From Rikenella microfusus DSM 15922 (GTDB lineage: Bacteria; Bacteroidota; Bacteroidia; Bacteroidales; Rikenellaceae): 64,000 nucleotides of DNA. The position numbers and the translations under genes were made by a program. Shown piece by piece: positions 37,408 to 47,006 of the stretch. How positions within the stretch are numbered: position 1 is the stretch's first letter; the number at the start of each line of letters is the position of its first letter. The notes under the pieces are model-generated. The model was not told the origin of the DNA, searched no databases, and was given only the letters and a program-made list of their open reading frames with translations. Where the stretch lies: positions 1 through 64,000 of the forward strand of contig NZ_ATXW01000001.1 of the NCBI RefSeq assembly GCF_000427365.1, read 5' to 3'.

Positions 37408-38133
37408 ATGAAAATCGCACTGATAGGCTACGGCAAAATGGGACACGAAATCGAGAAGATACTCGTGTCGAGAGGGCATACGATCCCTTTGATCATCGAC
37501 TTCGATAATACGGACCAACTTACGGCCGAGAATCTTAACGCATGCGACGTGGCGATCGAGTTCACCACTCCGGCTACGGCTTACGGCAATATCGTCTCCT
37601 GCCTCGAAGCCGGCATACCGGTGGTGTGCGGAACCACCGCATGGCTGGACCGCCTGCCCGAAGCGACCGAAATATGCCAACGGAACGGAGGCGCCTTCTT
37701 TTACGCCTCCAATTACAGCATCGGCGTCAATATCTTTTTTGCCGTGAACCGTCAGCTGGCCCGGATGATGAACCGGTTTCCGGAATACGACGTCACGCTG
37801 AACGAAGTGCACCACGTGCAGAAAAAAGACGCCCCGAGCGGTACGGCCGTGACACTGGCCGAGGACATTCTGACGGGCATAGACCGGAAGACCTCGTGGC
37901 AGCTGGGAACGACGACCGACCCGGAAAAACTGGAGGTGACGGCGCAAAGACGTTCCGTAGTGCCGGGCATCCATACGGTGGTCTGGGAATCGGAAGCCGA
38001 CACGATCACGATCGACCATACGGCCAAAAACCGAAGCGGTTTCGCGATGGGAGCCGTACTGGCGGCCGAGTTTCTGGCCGGCAAACGCGGCGCCGGAAAA
38101 GTCTATGGCATGAAAGACCTGCTGGGATTCTAA
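37408..38133 (+). CDS. dapB: 4-hydroxy-tetrahydrodipicolinate reductase
   Basis: 241 residues from ATG at 37408 (MKIALIGYGKMG), 21 bp after an in-frame upstream ATG (37387) that is within the preceding terminator. The Rossmann fold motif GYGKMG is at the start; HHVQKKDAPSGTAV is the dipicolinate-binding and catalytic motif. It uses NAD(P)H to make tetrahydrodipicolinate for lysine and diaminopimelate. Shorter than the E. coli enzyme but normal for Bacteroidetes. lepB follows at 15 bp. Confidence 0.95.
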   Translation: MKIALIGYGKMGHEIEKILVSRGHTIPLIIDFDNTDQLTAENLNACDVAIEFTTPATAYGNIVSCLEAGIPVVCGTTAWLDRLPEATEICQRNGGAFFYASNYSIGVNIFFAVNRQLARMMNRFPEYDVTLNEVHHVQKKDAPSGTAVTLAEDILTGIDRKTSWQLGTTTDPEKLEVTAQRRSVVPGIHTVVWESEADTITIDHTAKNRSGFAMGAVLAAEFLAGKRGAGKVYGMKDLLGF

Positions 38134-38148
38134 CCGAAACGACACGAC

Positions 38149-39558
38149 ATGAAGAAAGCGATCGAAAAGCTGCGGGAAATATGGGGGAACAAGTGGGTCA
38201 GGTTTTCGGTAGTGAGCCTGATCTACGTGCTCTGGTTCGTGGTCTGGACACGGAACCTGCTTTGGTTGCTGGGCGTGGCCGTCATCTACGACATCTACAT
38301 CAGCAAATACATCAACCGACTCTGGCTCGACCGTTACCGGGCCTATAAAAAGGATCACAAAGCATTCCGCAAAGCGATGGAATGGGTCGAAGCTCTGCTA
38401 TTCGCCGTGGTCGTGGTCGTTCCGCTGAAGATCTACTTTTTCGGGATGTACGTCATTCCCTCTTCGTCGATGGAGCGAACGCTGCTGACCGGCGACTATA
38501 TTTTCGTGAGCAAACTGCATTACGGGCCTAAGATGCCGAACACGCCGCTTTCGTTCCCCTTCGTTCAGAACACGCTGCCTTTGACCGAAACCACGCCTTC
38601 GTACCTGGAGTGGATCCAGTGGCCTTATAAGAGGCTGGCGGGTCGGGATATAGTACGGAACGACGACGTGGTGGTTTTCAACTTTCCGGAAGGCGATACG
38701 GTGGCGCTGGGTTCCATTACCGTAAAGGACGAATACGGCCGTTCGACGGACACCGACGTATCGACGACCAGCTACTACGAATTGTTACGCTCGCTGGGGC
38801 GCGAAAAAGTGTACAGCGACCTGAAAGTCATGTACCGGCCGGTGGACAAGCGGGAAAATTACATCAAACGCTGCGTGGCGGTGGCCGGAGACACGATCCA
38901 AGTGATCGACGGGAACGTATTCGTGAACGGGCGGCAACAGCAAAACATACCGGGCGTACAATACATTTATCTGGTCAGCGTAACCTCGCCTATCGGCAAC
39001 CGGGCCTTCGAACGACTGGGAATCAACACGGAAGAGGTCGGTTACAGCCCCGAAGCGGGACGATACACGATGCCGCTGACGGCCGAAGGCGTGGAATTGC
39101 TGAAGAGCCTGCCGGAAGTGAAAGAGATCGTCAGATATATCAACCGGATTCCCGGCGAGTCGATTTTCCCGCACGATCCGGCACGGTATCCCTGGACCGA
39201 AGACATTTTCGGGCCGCTGTGGGTACCGAAAGCCGGGACGACCGTGCCGCTGACGCTGGAGAACCTGCCGCTCTATGAACGGATTATCCGCAATTACGAA
39301 GGCAATACGCTGGAGGTGAATCGGACAGACGGTACGATTTATATAAACGGAACTCCCGCAACGGATTATACGTTTAAGATGGACTATTACTTCATGATGG
39401 GCGACAACCGGCACAACTCCGCCGACTCCCGTTTTTGGGGCTTCGTTCCGGAGGACCACATCGAAGGAAAAGCATCGTTCGTATGGCTCTCCATCACGCC
39501 CGGCAAAAACATCTTCACCGGAATACGGTGGGACCGCATGTTCCGCGGGATTCATTAA
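38149..39558 (+). CDS. lepB: signal peptidase I
   Basis: 469 residues, far longer than the E. coli enzyme because of a large insert, as is usual in Bacteroidetes. Two N-terminal membrane segments (about 20-55 and 80-105) precede the catalytic Ser in IPSSSMERTLLTGDYIFVSK; the general base Lys is in NYIKRCVAVAGDTI, and MMGDNRHNSADSRFWG is box E. It removes signal peptides on the periplasmic face. It is cotranscribed with dapB, an unusual but common arrangement in this group. Confidence 0.94.
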   Translation: MKKAIEKLREIWGNKWVRFSVVSLIYVLWFVVWTRNLLWLLGVAVIYDIYISKYINRLWLDRYRAYKKDHKAFRKAMEWVEALLFAVVVVVPLKIYFFGMYVIPSSSMERTLLTGDYIFVSKLHYGPKMPNTPLSFPFVQNTLPLTETTPSYLEWIQWPYKRLAGRDIVRNDDVVVFNFPEGDTVALGSITVKDEYGRSTDTDVSTTSYYELLRSLGREKVYSDLKVMYRPVDKRENYIKRCVAVAGDTIQVIDGNVFVNGRQQQNIPGVQYIYLVSVTSPIGNRAFERLGINTEEVGYSPEAGRYTMPLTAEGVELLKSLPEVKEIVRYINRIPGESIFPHDPARYPWTEDIFGPLWVPKAGTTVPLTLENLPLYERIIRNYEGNTLEVNRTDGTIYINGTPATDYTFKMDYYFMMGDNRHNSADSRFWGFVPEDHIEGKASFVWLSITPGKNIFTGIRWDRMFRGIH

Positions 39559-39612
39559 GCGACACTTGACACCAAACCTGATAAAAGAAAAATACCCAAA
39601 CATTTACCATTT

Positions 39613-40497
39613 ATGAACGAAGCATTGAAAATAGTGGTGCTCGCCAAACAGGTTCCGGATACCCGGAACGTGGGCAAGGACGCCATGAAAGCCGACGGTA
39701 CCGTCAATCGGGCAGCCCTGCCGGCCATCTTCAATCCGGAAGACCTGAATGCCCTGGAACAGGCGTTGCGTATCAAAGACCGCTACCCCCGATCGACGAT
39801 CACGATCCTGACGATGGGGCCGTTCCGTGCCGCAGAGGTGATCCGGGAAGCCATGTTCCGCGGAGCGGACGGAGGCGTACTGCTGACCGACCGTAAATTC
39901 GCCGGGGCCGATACGCTGGCCACGAGCTATACGCTGGCCTGCGCCATCCAGAAAATGAATCCGGATCTGATTATCGCCGGACGTCAGGCCATCGACGGCG
40001 ATACGGCCCAGGTCGGTCCGCAAGTCGCCGAAAAACTGGGTCTGCCCCAGGTGACCTATGCGGAATCCATCGACGCAATCGACCTGCAATCGGGCGAAAT
40101 CACCGTCCGCAGGCGGCTGGAACGGGGAATAGAAACCGTCGTCATGAAACTGCCGGGCGTGATCACCGTCAATGCGAGCGCGCCCGAATGCCGGCCGCGT
40201 AACGCCAAGATGGTCATGAAGTACAAACATGCCCGCACGGTAAGCGAAGTGCAGCAACAACAGGAGGATTACTACATGGCCCTGCACAAGGAGCGCTGTT
40301 ACCTCTGCATCCCGGAGTGGGGCGCCGCGGACGTGAATGCGGAAGAAGCCTCGCTCGGTCTGAACGGATCGCCGACCAAAGTGAAAAAAATCGAAAATAT
40401 CGTATTCCAGACCAAAGAAGCGAAACGCCTGACCGGCACCGATGCCGATATCGAAGGACTCGTCAAAGAGTTGATTTCTTCGCATACGATCGGTTAG
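39613..40497 (+). CDS. etfB: electron transfer flavoprotein beta subunit
   Basis: 294 residues. VVLAKQVPDTRNV at the N-terminus and the GRQAIDGDTAQVGPQVAEKLGLPQVTY segment are the conserved ETF-beta features, the latter being the nucleotide-binding loop. A C-terminal extension carries LTGTDADIEGLVKEL. It pairs with EtfA to bind FAD and carry electrons from the acyl-CoA dehydrogenase. First of the etfB-etfA-acd operon; gap to etfA is 38 bp. Whether it bifurcates electrons cannot be told by eye. Confidence 0.93.
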   Translation: MNEALKIVVLAKQVPDTRNVGKDAMKADGTVNRAALPAIFNPEDLNALEQALRIKDRYPRSTITILTMGPFRAAEVIREAMFRGADGGVLLTDRKFAGADTLATSYTLACAIQKMNPDLIIAGRQAIDGDTAQVGPQVAEKLGLPQVTYAESIDAIDLQSGEITVRRRLERGIETVVMKLPGVITVNASAPECRPRNAKMVMKYKHARTVSEVQQQQEDYYMALHKERCYLCIPEWGAADVNAEEASLGLNGSPTKVKKIENIVFQTKEAKRLTGTDADIEGLVKELISSHTIG

Positions 40498-40535
40498 CCG
40501 CACTTACCTGAACTCATACACCAACAGAAACCATC

Positions 40536-41555
40536 ATGAACAACATATTCGTTTATTGCGAGATAGAAGAGGGGAAAGTAGCCGACGTTTCGCTGGAGCT
40601 GCTGACCAAAGCACGCGATCTGGCTTCGACATTGGGATGCCGGGTGGAAGCACTGGCGATCGGACATAACCTGCAAGGCATCGAAAAACAACTGGCCACT
40701 TACGGAGCGGAAATCGTCCACGTGGCCGACGGAGAGGAGCTGGCGCCGTTCCGCACGCTTCCCCACGCCGCCGTCGTCTGCGGCGTCTTTAAGGAAGAGA
40801 AACCGCAGATAGCCCTCTTCGGAGCCACCTGCACGGGCCGCGACCTCGCCCCGCGCGTATCGTCGGCCCTGCACAGCGGGCTGACAGCGGACTGCACCTC
40901 GCTGGAAATCGGCGACCACAAGGAAGCCAAAACCGGGAAAGAATACAAAGACCTGCTGTATCAGATCCGCCCGGCGTTCGGCGGGAATATCATCGCCACC
41001 ATTATCAACCCCGACTGCCGCCCGCAGATGGCCACGGTACGCGAAGGCGTCATGAAAATGGAACCCGTAGCGAACCCGTCGCCGGCAGAGGTGAAAACCG
41101 TCGATTACAAAAAATACCTCGGCGACACGGATTTTGCCGTTAAAATCGTGGCCCGCGAGATGGAAGAACGGAAAATCAACATCAAAGGCGCCCCGATCAT
41201 CGTCGCCGGAGGCTACGGCATGGGTTCCAAAGAGGGATTCGGCCTGCTGTACCAGCTGGCGGAAGTGTTGGGAGCCGAAGTCGGCGCTTCGCGGGCGGCC
41301 GTGGATGCCGGATTCGCCGAACACGAACGCCAGATCGGACAAACGGGAGTTACGGTACGGCCGAAACTCTACATCGCGTGCGGCATCTCGGGACAGATCC
41401 AGCACACGGCCGGCATGGACGGCAGTTCGATGGTGATCTCGATCAATACCGATCCGGAAGCGCCGATCGGCAAGATCGCCGATTACGCCATCGTAGGAGA
41501 CGTGAACACCGTTATCCCGAAGATGATTAAGTACTACAAACAGAACAGCAAGTAA
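40536..41555 (+). CDS. etfA: electron transfer flavoprotein alpha subunit
   Basis: 339 residues. The C-terminal FAD-binding domain shows VGASRAAVDAGFAEHERQIG (20 residues), QTGVTVRPKLYIACGISG, IQHTAGMDGSS and INTDPEAPIGKIADYAIVGD. The N-terminal domain has the alpha/beta fold of the family. Forms the ETF heterodimer with EtfB. Its stop is 6 bp before the acyl-CoA dehydrogenase start. Confidence 0.95.
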   Translation: MNNIFVYCEIEEGKVADVSLELLTKARDLASTLGCRVEALAIGHNLQGIEKQLATYGAEIVHVADGEELAPFRTLPHAAVVCGVFKEEKPQIALFGATCTGRDLAPRVSSALHSGLTADCTSLEIGDHKEAKTGKEYKDLLYQIRPAFGGNIIATIINPDCRPQMATVREGVMKMEPVANPSPAEVKTVDYKKYLGDTDFAVKIVAREMEERKINIKGAPIIVAGGYGMGSKEGFGLLYQLAEVLGAEVGASRAAVDAGFAEHERQIGQTGVTVRPKLYIACGISGQIQHTAGMDGSSMVISINTDPEAPIGKIADYAIVGDVNTVIPKMIKYYKQNSK

Positions 41556-41561
41556 ACGGAC

Positions 41562-43316
41562 ATGGCTAACTTTTTCTTAGACAACAAAGATATACAGTTT
41601 CATCTGGACCATCCCCTGATGAAAAAGATCGTGGACCTCAAGGAACAGGGGTTCCGGGACAAAGGCGAATACGATTACGCGCCGGTGGATTTCGAAGACG
41701 CGATGGACAGCTACAAGAAAGTGCTCGAAATCGTGGGCGACGTGGCGGCCAATACGATCGCCGCGAATGCCGAATCGGTGGACAAAGAGGGCCCTAAGGT
41801 GGAGAACGACCGGGTCGTTTATGCACGGGGGACACAGGAAAATCACGATATGCTGACGCAGGCCGGCGTGTACGGCATTTCGCTCCCGCGACGTTTCGGC
41901 GGCCTCAATTTCCCGCTGGTGCCTTATGTGATGACCTGCGAACTGGTCAGCCGGGCCGATGCCGGTTTCGGAAATATCTGGGGATTGCAGGACTGCGCGG
42001 AAACCCTGCATGAATTTGCCAGCGAGGAAATCAATGCCGAATACCTGCCGCAGATCAACAAAGGGGCGACGGCGGCGATGGACCTGACCGAACCGGATGC
42101 CGGATCGGACTTGCAGGCCGTGATGCTCAAAGCGACGCCGAATCCGGACAAGCCCGGCGAATGGCTGCTGAACGGCGTCAAACGCTTCATTACCAATGGC
42201 GACGGCGATATTTCGCTGGTGCTGGCCCGTTCGGAAGAGGGGACGACCGACGCGCGCGGCCTGTCGCTGTTCGTTTACGACAAGAAACACATGGCGGTCA
42301 AGGTACGCCGCATCGAGCACAAGCTGGGGATCATCGGTTCGCCGACCTGCGAACTCGTATTCACCAATGCCCCGGCCAAACTGGTGGGCGACCGTAAAAT
42401 GGGGCTGATCAAATACGTCATGGCCCTGATGAACTCGGCCCGCCTCGGTATCGGAGCGCAATCGGTCGGCATCATGGAAGCGGCCTACCGCGAAGCGCTG
42501 AAATACGCCAACGAACGCGAACAGTTCGGTAAACCGATCATTCAATTCCCGGCGGTTTACGAGCTGCTGACCAATATGAAAGCACGTTTGCAGGCCAGTC
42601 GCGCCCTGTTGTACGAAACCGCCCGGTTCGTGGACGTTTACAAAAACTATTTCCACATCGAAAAAGAGCGTAAACTCGAAAAAGAGGAACGCGACGAGAT
42701 GAAGAAGTACCAGAAACTGGCCGACGCTTACACCCCGTTGTTGAAACTCTTTTCATCGGAATACAGCAACAGCGTGGCTTACGACGCGCTCCAGATCCAC
42801 GGCGGGTCGGGCTTCATGAAAGATTACGCCATCGAACGTATCTACCGCGACGCACGCATCACCACGATCTACGAAGGGACGTCGCAGTTACAGGTAGTCG
42901 CGGCTATCCGGGGCGTGACCACCGGCGTATTGCTGAGCCAGATGCAAGGCTACGAAGCGATCAGACCGGTTCCGGAACTGGACAACCAGTACCGTACCCT
43001 GGTAACGATGCGCGAACAGTACGAAGAGGCGGTGAAAACCGTCCATGAAGCCGCCACGAAAGAGGGCAACGACGCCGACCTGCTCGATTTCCATGCCCGC
43101 AGGCTGGTGGAAATGGGAGGCTATATCATCATGGGCCACCTGCTGCTCCAACAGGCGAGCCACCCGACTGCCGGGGAAGAGTACCGCATTTCGGCCATCG
43201 CCTTCATCAAAGAAGGACAGGCGAAGTGCAACGCCCACCTGAGCTATGTCAAGGAGTTCGACCCCGACAGCTTAGGCTATTTCAAAATGGTACTCGAAGA
43301 GAAAGCCGAAGCGTAA
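41562..43316 (+). CDS. acyl-CoA dehydrogenase (long form)
   Basis: 584 residues; the usual family length is about 380-400, and the extra about 170 residues form a C-terminal domain seen in Bacteroidetes long-chain members. AMDLTEPDAGSDLQAV is the FAD-contact loop, and ITTIYEGTSQLQ holds the catalytic base Glu. It oxidises an acyl-CoA to the enoyl-CoA and passes electrons to EtfAB encoded upstream. Acyl-chain specificity is not predictable; in a fermentative Bacteroidales it may run in the reductive direction for butyrate or odd-chain metabolism (inference). Confidence 0.93.
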   Translation: MANFFLDNKDIQFHLDHPLMKKIVDLKEQGFRDKGEYDYAPVDFEDAMDSYKKVLEIVGDVAANTIAANAESVDKEGPKVENDRVVYARGTQENHDMLTQAGVYGISLPRRFGGLNFPLVPYVMTCELVSRADAGFGNIWGLQDCAETLHEFASEEINAEYLPQINKGATAAMDLTEPDAGSDLQAVMLKATPNPDKPGEWLLNGVKRFITNGDGDISLVLARSEEGTTDARGLSLFVYDKKHMAVKVRRIEHKLGIIGSPTCELVFTNAPAKLVGDRKMGLIKYVMALMNSARLGIGAQSVGIMEAAYREALKYANEREQFGKPIIQFPAVYELLTNMKARLQASRALLYETARFVDVYKNYFHIEKERKLEKEERDEMKKYQKLADAYTPLLKLFSSEYSNSVAYDALQIHGGSGFMKDYAIERIYRDARITTIYEGTSQLQVVAAIRGVTTGVLLSQMQGYEAIRPVPELDNQYRTLVTMREQYEEAVKTVHEAATKEGNDADLLDFHARRLVEMGGYIIMGHLLLQQASHPTAGEEYRISAIAFIKEGQAKCNAHLSYVKEFDPDSLGYFKMVLEEKAEA

Positions 43317-43335
43317 GCACTGCGACGGATGTGCA

Positions 43336-43375
43336 AGCGTCCGGTAGGAAATATTTCTCCTGCCGGACGCTTTTT
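43336..43375 (+). terminator. terminator of the etf operon
   Basis: Stem AGCGTCCGGTAGGA / TCCTGCCGGACGCT with one mismatch, followed by TTTTTC. Confidence 0.8.
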
Positions 43376-43415
43376 CAATGAAACAGAGCGTTTTATTTGA
43401 GGCGGCTATTACAAT

Positions 43416-43550
43416 TTTTACACAAACTTCCCGATAACTCCGTTTCGGCTCCGTACCGGACGGCATGAAGCGGTGCAAACCCGGGCAAAAGACCCCGAGA
43501 GTCCGGCGCAAGCCGAAAAATCAGGCAGTGCAAAGTAGTATATAATTACC
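43416..43550 (+). repeat. interspersed intergenic repeat, copy B
   Basis: Counterpart of copy A at 11004-11133 (about 84% identity over the first 92 bases by eye, plus the TAGTATATAA-type tail). Again it lies between a plus-strand gene end and a minus-strand gene end, immediately next to the ahpC stop codon. Confidence 0.8.
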
Positions 43551-44144
43551 TTATTTGATTCCTTTATCGCCCTGATGCCAGTCGATCGGGCAAGCCTCGC
43601 CGTATTCCTCGAAATGCTGCAACGCGTCGATCATCCGCAAAGTCTCTTCCGTACTGCGGCTGAGCGGCAGATCGTTCACCACCTGATGCCGCACCGTTCC
43701 CTCTTTGTCGATCAGGAAGCTGCCCCGATAGGCCATCGCCGGCCCTCGGAAAGCCACTTCCCCGTTGTCGGAATAGAGGTAATCTCCGGCCAGTACATCG
43801 TAATTCTGCATGATCGTTTTCGACGGATCGGCCACCAGCGGATATTGCACCCCTTCGATGCCGCCTTCCTTTACCGGCGTCGAAAGCCATTTCTGATGGA
43901 CGAACTGCGAATCGCCGGAACAACCGACGACCGCGACATTCCTTTTTTCAAACTCTTCCGACAAACGCTGGAAAGCAAGCAGCTCGGTCGGACAAACCGC
44001 CGAAAAATCGGCCGGATAGAAAAAGAAAAGGACATATTTTTTACCCAGATATTGTTCCAATGAAAATTCCGGAACGATCTCGCCGCCGTTTATCACTGCG
44101 GCAGCCTTGAAAACAGGGGCTTTCTGCCCCACAAGTACTGACAT
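43551..44144 (-). CDS. ahpC: typical 2-Cys peroxiredoxin
   Basis: About 197 residues starting at MSVLVGQKAPVFKA (44144). The peroxidatic Cys is in FSAVCPTELLAFQ and the resolving Cys in GEACPIDWHQGDKGIK near the C-terminus, both as in AhpC/Prx1 peroxiredoxins. The protein reduces hydrogen peroxide and organic peroxides. The C-terminus lacks a YF tail, a feature related to robustness against over-oxidation. No reductase AhpF is adjacent. The longer ORF start at 44204 is not supported. Confidence 0.93.
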   Translation of the reverse strand: MSVLVGQKAPVFKAAAVINGGEIVPEFSLEQYLGKKYVLFFFYPADFSAVCPTELLAFQRLSEEFEKRNVAVVGCSGDSQFVHQKWLSTPVKEGGIEGVQYPLVADPSKTIMQNYDVLAGDYLYSDNGEVAFRGPAMAYRGSFLIDKEGTVRHQVVNDLPLSRSTEETLRMIDALQHFEEYGEACPIDWHQGDKGIK

Positions 44145-44388
44145 GGTTTTTGTATTAGGTTCGTAATGCACGCTATAGCAGCATAAACTATGCCACAAGC
44201 ACAAATCAACGATACGATTCTATCCGAAATCCCGGCCGGCCCGGCGGTGCCGACTGAATAAAACATTTCCAAGCCCGACAAGAAGCTCCCGCCGGAATCA
44301 ATAGGGTGGATACGGATAAAATACACTGAAAATCAGACTTACACGAAGACAGGATAAAGTCGCATAATCCTATCGCATATGCCCGACC

Positions 44389-46278
44389 TTAGCGATAAGG
44401 CACGATCTGAGGCTGGCCGGCCGCAAAGTTGGCCTCCCGGAAATCCTGTTCGTTCGAAACGGAAAAATAACTGTATCCCACCTCCGGCGGCCGGTTGAAG
44501 GCATAGCCGAGCCGTATCTGGATATTATTGAAGATCAACCGTTCGTTTTTGATCCGGACGCCGGCCCCGATAGCACCGGTAAAGCGATTCCGGAACAGGT
44601 TGTTGTCGTACCCCATCCACCCGGCATCGCCGAACAGGAAAAAGGCGAACCGAAAATGATAGAGGAAGAGGGGAGTGAACAGAACCGTCTCGGAACTTAA
44701 CGTCAGCCGGTTATAGCCCGCCAGCCAGGAGTTGGCCGACATGCCCCGGATGCCTGTCCCGTAACGGTTTTCGTAACGGAGCGCCTCGCGTTCCCCTTTC
44801 AGGCGGTTGAATCCCATCGTAGCAGACAATACGCCGAACTGCCGGATATAACTCGTCCGCACACGCAGCAACGGAGTGAAATATTTGATCCGGCCAGTAA
44901 TAACAGACTGCTGCAACCGGTAGTCCGGCGTGAAAAAAGAGCCCAAAGACACTCCCGCTTCCACATAATGGTCACCGACCAGGTTTCCCCAATAACCCCG
45001 AAACCCCCAATAATCCCGCGGGCCGAGTTTTTCTTCCCACTGGCGTCCGCCGACCAGTTCCACTCGAAAGCCGTAAGGAATGTCTTCCGTCCTTCCGTAA
45101 CCGTAAATCATATTTCCCTGGAAATAATTGCGCCGGGCGAAACCGAGGCTGAACAGCAGCAGTTCGCTGTTATGATAATAGGGATTCAGGGTTTCCGTTA
45201 CCTGCGGACGGTTGCTGTATTGTTCCTTGCTCAGCGATGCCGCGACATAGACACTCGTTCCGTTGCGCCAGTTCAGACACCATGATTTGCCGAACCAGCC
45301 GCTTACCCGGAAGCGGTTGATATAATAGGACGTATCGGTCAGCGTCAGTTCTTCCCGTCTGTAAGCCCTTTCCACATCCGCGCCGAAAGCCCAGTCGGAA
45401 GGCAATATGAAAGGATGGTCTACCGTAAACTGCCCGATATTGCGATTGGCGCCGACTCCCATTCTGACCGTCACGTCGGTGAAGCTGCCGAGCAGATTCC
45501 GGGCCGTATAATCTATTTCCGTCCCGATATTCTTCAACCCTCGTTCGCTGCTGAAAATCAGTTTCAGTTCATCGCCCGTACCCAGAAAGTTACGGTCGAA
45601 AACGGAAAGTTCCTTCTCGGTGCTTCCCCAACGGGCGTCGCCGCTGATCGACCAGTTGTCGCGCGCGAAAATATGGACCGTTACGCCCGTCGAATCGCTC
45701 GGATCGGGCATAACGACAAAGTAGGCGGTGGCCAGATTGGGCAGGCTTCGGAGCAGCTCCTCGTTGATTCCCATGACATAAGGGTTGAGCCTGTCGCCGG
45801 CTTTGAACAGCAGATTCTGGACGAGTTGTTCGCGACGGGTGCGGATGTGTATCTTGTCGATGACCCGTTGCGCCCAACCGACTTTTTCGGAAGTATCGCG
45901 CGGCGAAAAGACATTGGCCTGCGTGATATGGATCGCCGTTATCCGTTTCCCGGCATATTGTTCGAAATAGAGGCGGTTACGTTTGAAATCCAGCATCGGA
46001 GGCCCCTCGTCGCTGGCATTCCGGCTGCAGATCAGAGACCGGACCAGAAAACGGGTAACCGGGTTTTTGTACCGACGACGGCGGAGCGTATCGTAAAACG
46101 CGTCGGCCTGTTCGCTCTGTTCCCGGTAATTGATCGGCACGACGATGGTATCGCTGTGCATCTGATCGTCGTAATTGGCCGGCGGCACGGCCCCGGACGG
46201 AGGAGGCGTCTGCCCGTTAGCGAACGCGACAGAACAAAAGCAAAAGAGTAGAGCAGCGATATGTTCGCATCTACACAT
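44389..46278 (-). CDS. BamA/TamA-like outer-membrane protein (POTRA plus beta-barrel)
   Basis: 629 residues with a short signal peptide (ALLFCFCSVAFANGQT). A POTRA-like domain is seen at about 90-200 (RLYFEQYAGKRITAIHITQANVF, then TRREQLVQNLLFKAGDRLN), then a long C-terminal region of alternating beta strands, e.g. WGSTEKELSVFDRNFLGTGDEL, consistent with a 16-strand Omp85-type barrel. It resembles surface-antigen D15 family members, but no five-POTRA BamA array is present, so it may be an accessory Omp85. Its start overlaps the preceding gene by 8 bp. Confidence 0.8.
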   Translation of the reverse strand: MCRCEHIAALLFCFCSVAFANGQTPPPSGAVPPANYDDQMHSDTIVVPINYREQSEQADAFYDTLRRRRYKNPVTRFLVRSLICSRNASDEGPPMLDFKRNRLYFEQYAGKRITAIHITQANVFSPRDTSEKVGWAQRVIDKIHIRTRREQLVQNLLFKAGDRLNPYVMGINEELLRSLPNLATAYFVVMPDPSDSTGVTVHIFARDNWSISGDARWGSTEKELSVFDRNFLGTGDELKLIFSSERGLKNIGTEIDYTARNLLGSFTDVTVRMGVGANRNIGQFTVDHPFILPSDWAFGADVERAYRREELTLTDTSYYINRFRVSGWFGKSWCLNWRNGTSVYVAASLSKEQYSNRPQVTETLNPYYHNSELLLFSLGFARRNYFQGNMIYGYGRTEDIPYGFRVELVGGRQWEEKLGPRDYWGFRGYWGNLVGDHYVEAGVSLGSFFTPDYRLQQSVITGRIKYFTPLLRVRTSYIRQFGVLSATMGFNRLKGEREALRYENRYGTGIRGMSANSWLAGYNRLTLSSETVLFTPLFLYHFRFAFFLFGDAGWMGYDNNLFRNRFTGAIGAGVRIKNERLIFNNIQIRLGYAFNRPPEVGYSYFSVSNEQDFREANFAAGQPQIVPYR

Positions 46279-46978
46279 CGTCCGAACGGAACTGATACCC
46301 CAGCCGCTTGCCGGTCTGAAGTTTCGAGTTCTCGATTTTGGTATTCATCTGGTCCACCGTCACCAGTTTGACCGTATCGTACGGGGGGACGAGCAGGTCG
46401 AAGTCCAGCGTGTAGGCCATCGTGTTTTCGATGATCTCGGTCAGCGCTTCCGGCGTAATGGCCCCCTGTCCGAAATTATCGTGCCGGAAAGTCACCTGCC
46501 GTTTCCCTTCGACCATATACTGGAAATCGCGGTTGATGAAAATCCGCGCCACCAGGTACCCTTCGTCCGCCGACCGGTTGTACTTGAACGAATCGGCCAG
46601 GAAGTTGTAGATATTGATGACGCCGCAATAGGCGTTCTGCTTGTCCTGCTTCACATAGGAATTCTGCCAGATGATATTTTCCCGTTCGAACTGGAAGACG
46701 TTCGTGTGCATGCTGAAGATCAGAATGTCGCCGGCCATCTGGAGCTGGGCCTCGAATTTCCCGCGGTCGCGGTACTCCATTTTGACCCGCTTGTCGGTAG
46801 TCCCCTCCAACCGGTCGTTCACCTCCACCGCATACTCCTGCAATATCTCCTTGAGCTGCCCGAAAACCTGCTGCGTATTGTCGAAGATATGCTGCAACAG
46901 GGCCGACTTCGTTTTGAGCGTTTCGATGATCTGTTCCCGCTTGCCGCCTCCGGCGGCAGGTGTATTGTTGCCTTCCAT
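46271..46978 (-). CDS. conserved Bacteroidetes hypothetical protein
   Basis: About 235 residues from MEGNNTPAAGGGKREQ (46978); a longer ORF start is rejected because it overlaps kdsA. I do not recognise the family. The N-terminus is Gly/Ala/Lys-rich, followed by a coiled-coil-like helix (residues 20-60) and an alpha/beta domain with IFSMHTNVFQFERENIIW. No signal peptide or membrane segment, so it is cytoplasmic. Its stop overlaps the Omp85-type gene start by 8 bp, a tight coupling that suggests a role with that protein. Confidence 0.6.
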   Translation of the reverse strand: MEGNNTPAAGGGKREQIIETLKTKSALLQHIFDNTQQVFGQLKEILQEYAVEVNDRLEGTTDKRVKMEYRDRGKFEAQLQMAGDILIFSMHTNVFQFERENIIWQNSYVKQDKQNAYCGVINIYNFLADSFKYNRSADEGYLVARIFINRDFQYMVEGKRQVTFRHDNFGQGAITPEALTEIIENTMAYTLDFDLLVPPYDTVKLVTVDQMNTKIENSKLQTGKRLGYQFRSDDV

Positions 46979-47006
46979 ATCGAAGTTTAGGTAAGAATCT
47001 CTGAAT

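Noticed and set aside
43272-43511. Minus-strand small ORF over repeat copy B, similar to one over copy A
   Set aside because: Both peptides follow from the shared repeat DNA; each is over a terminator or non-coding repeat and neither has a plausible start site or domain.
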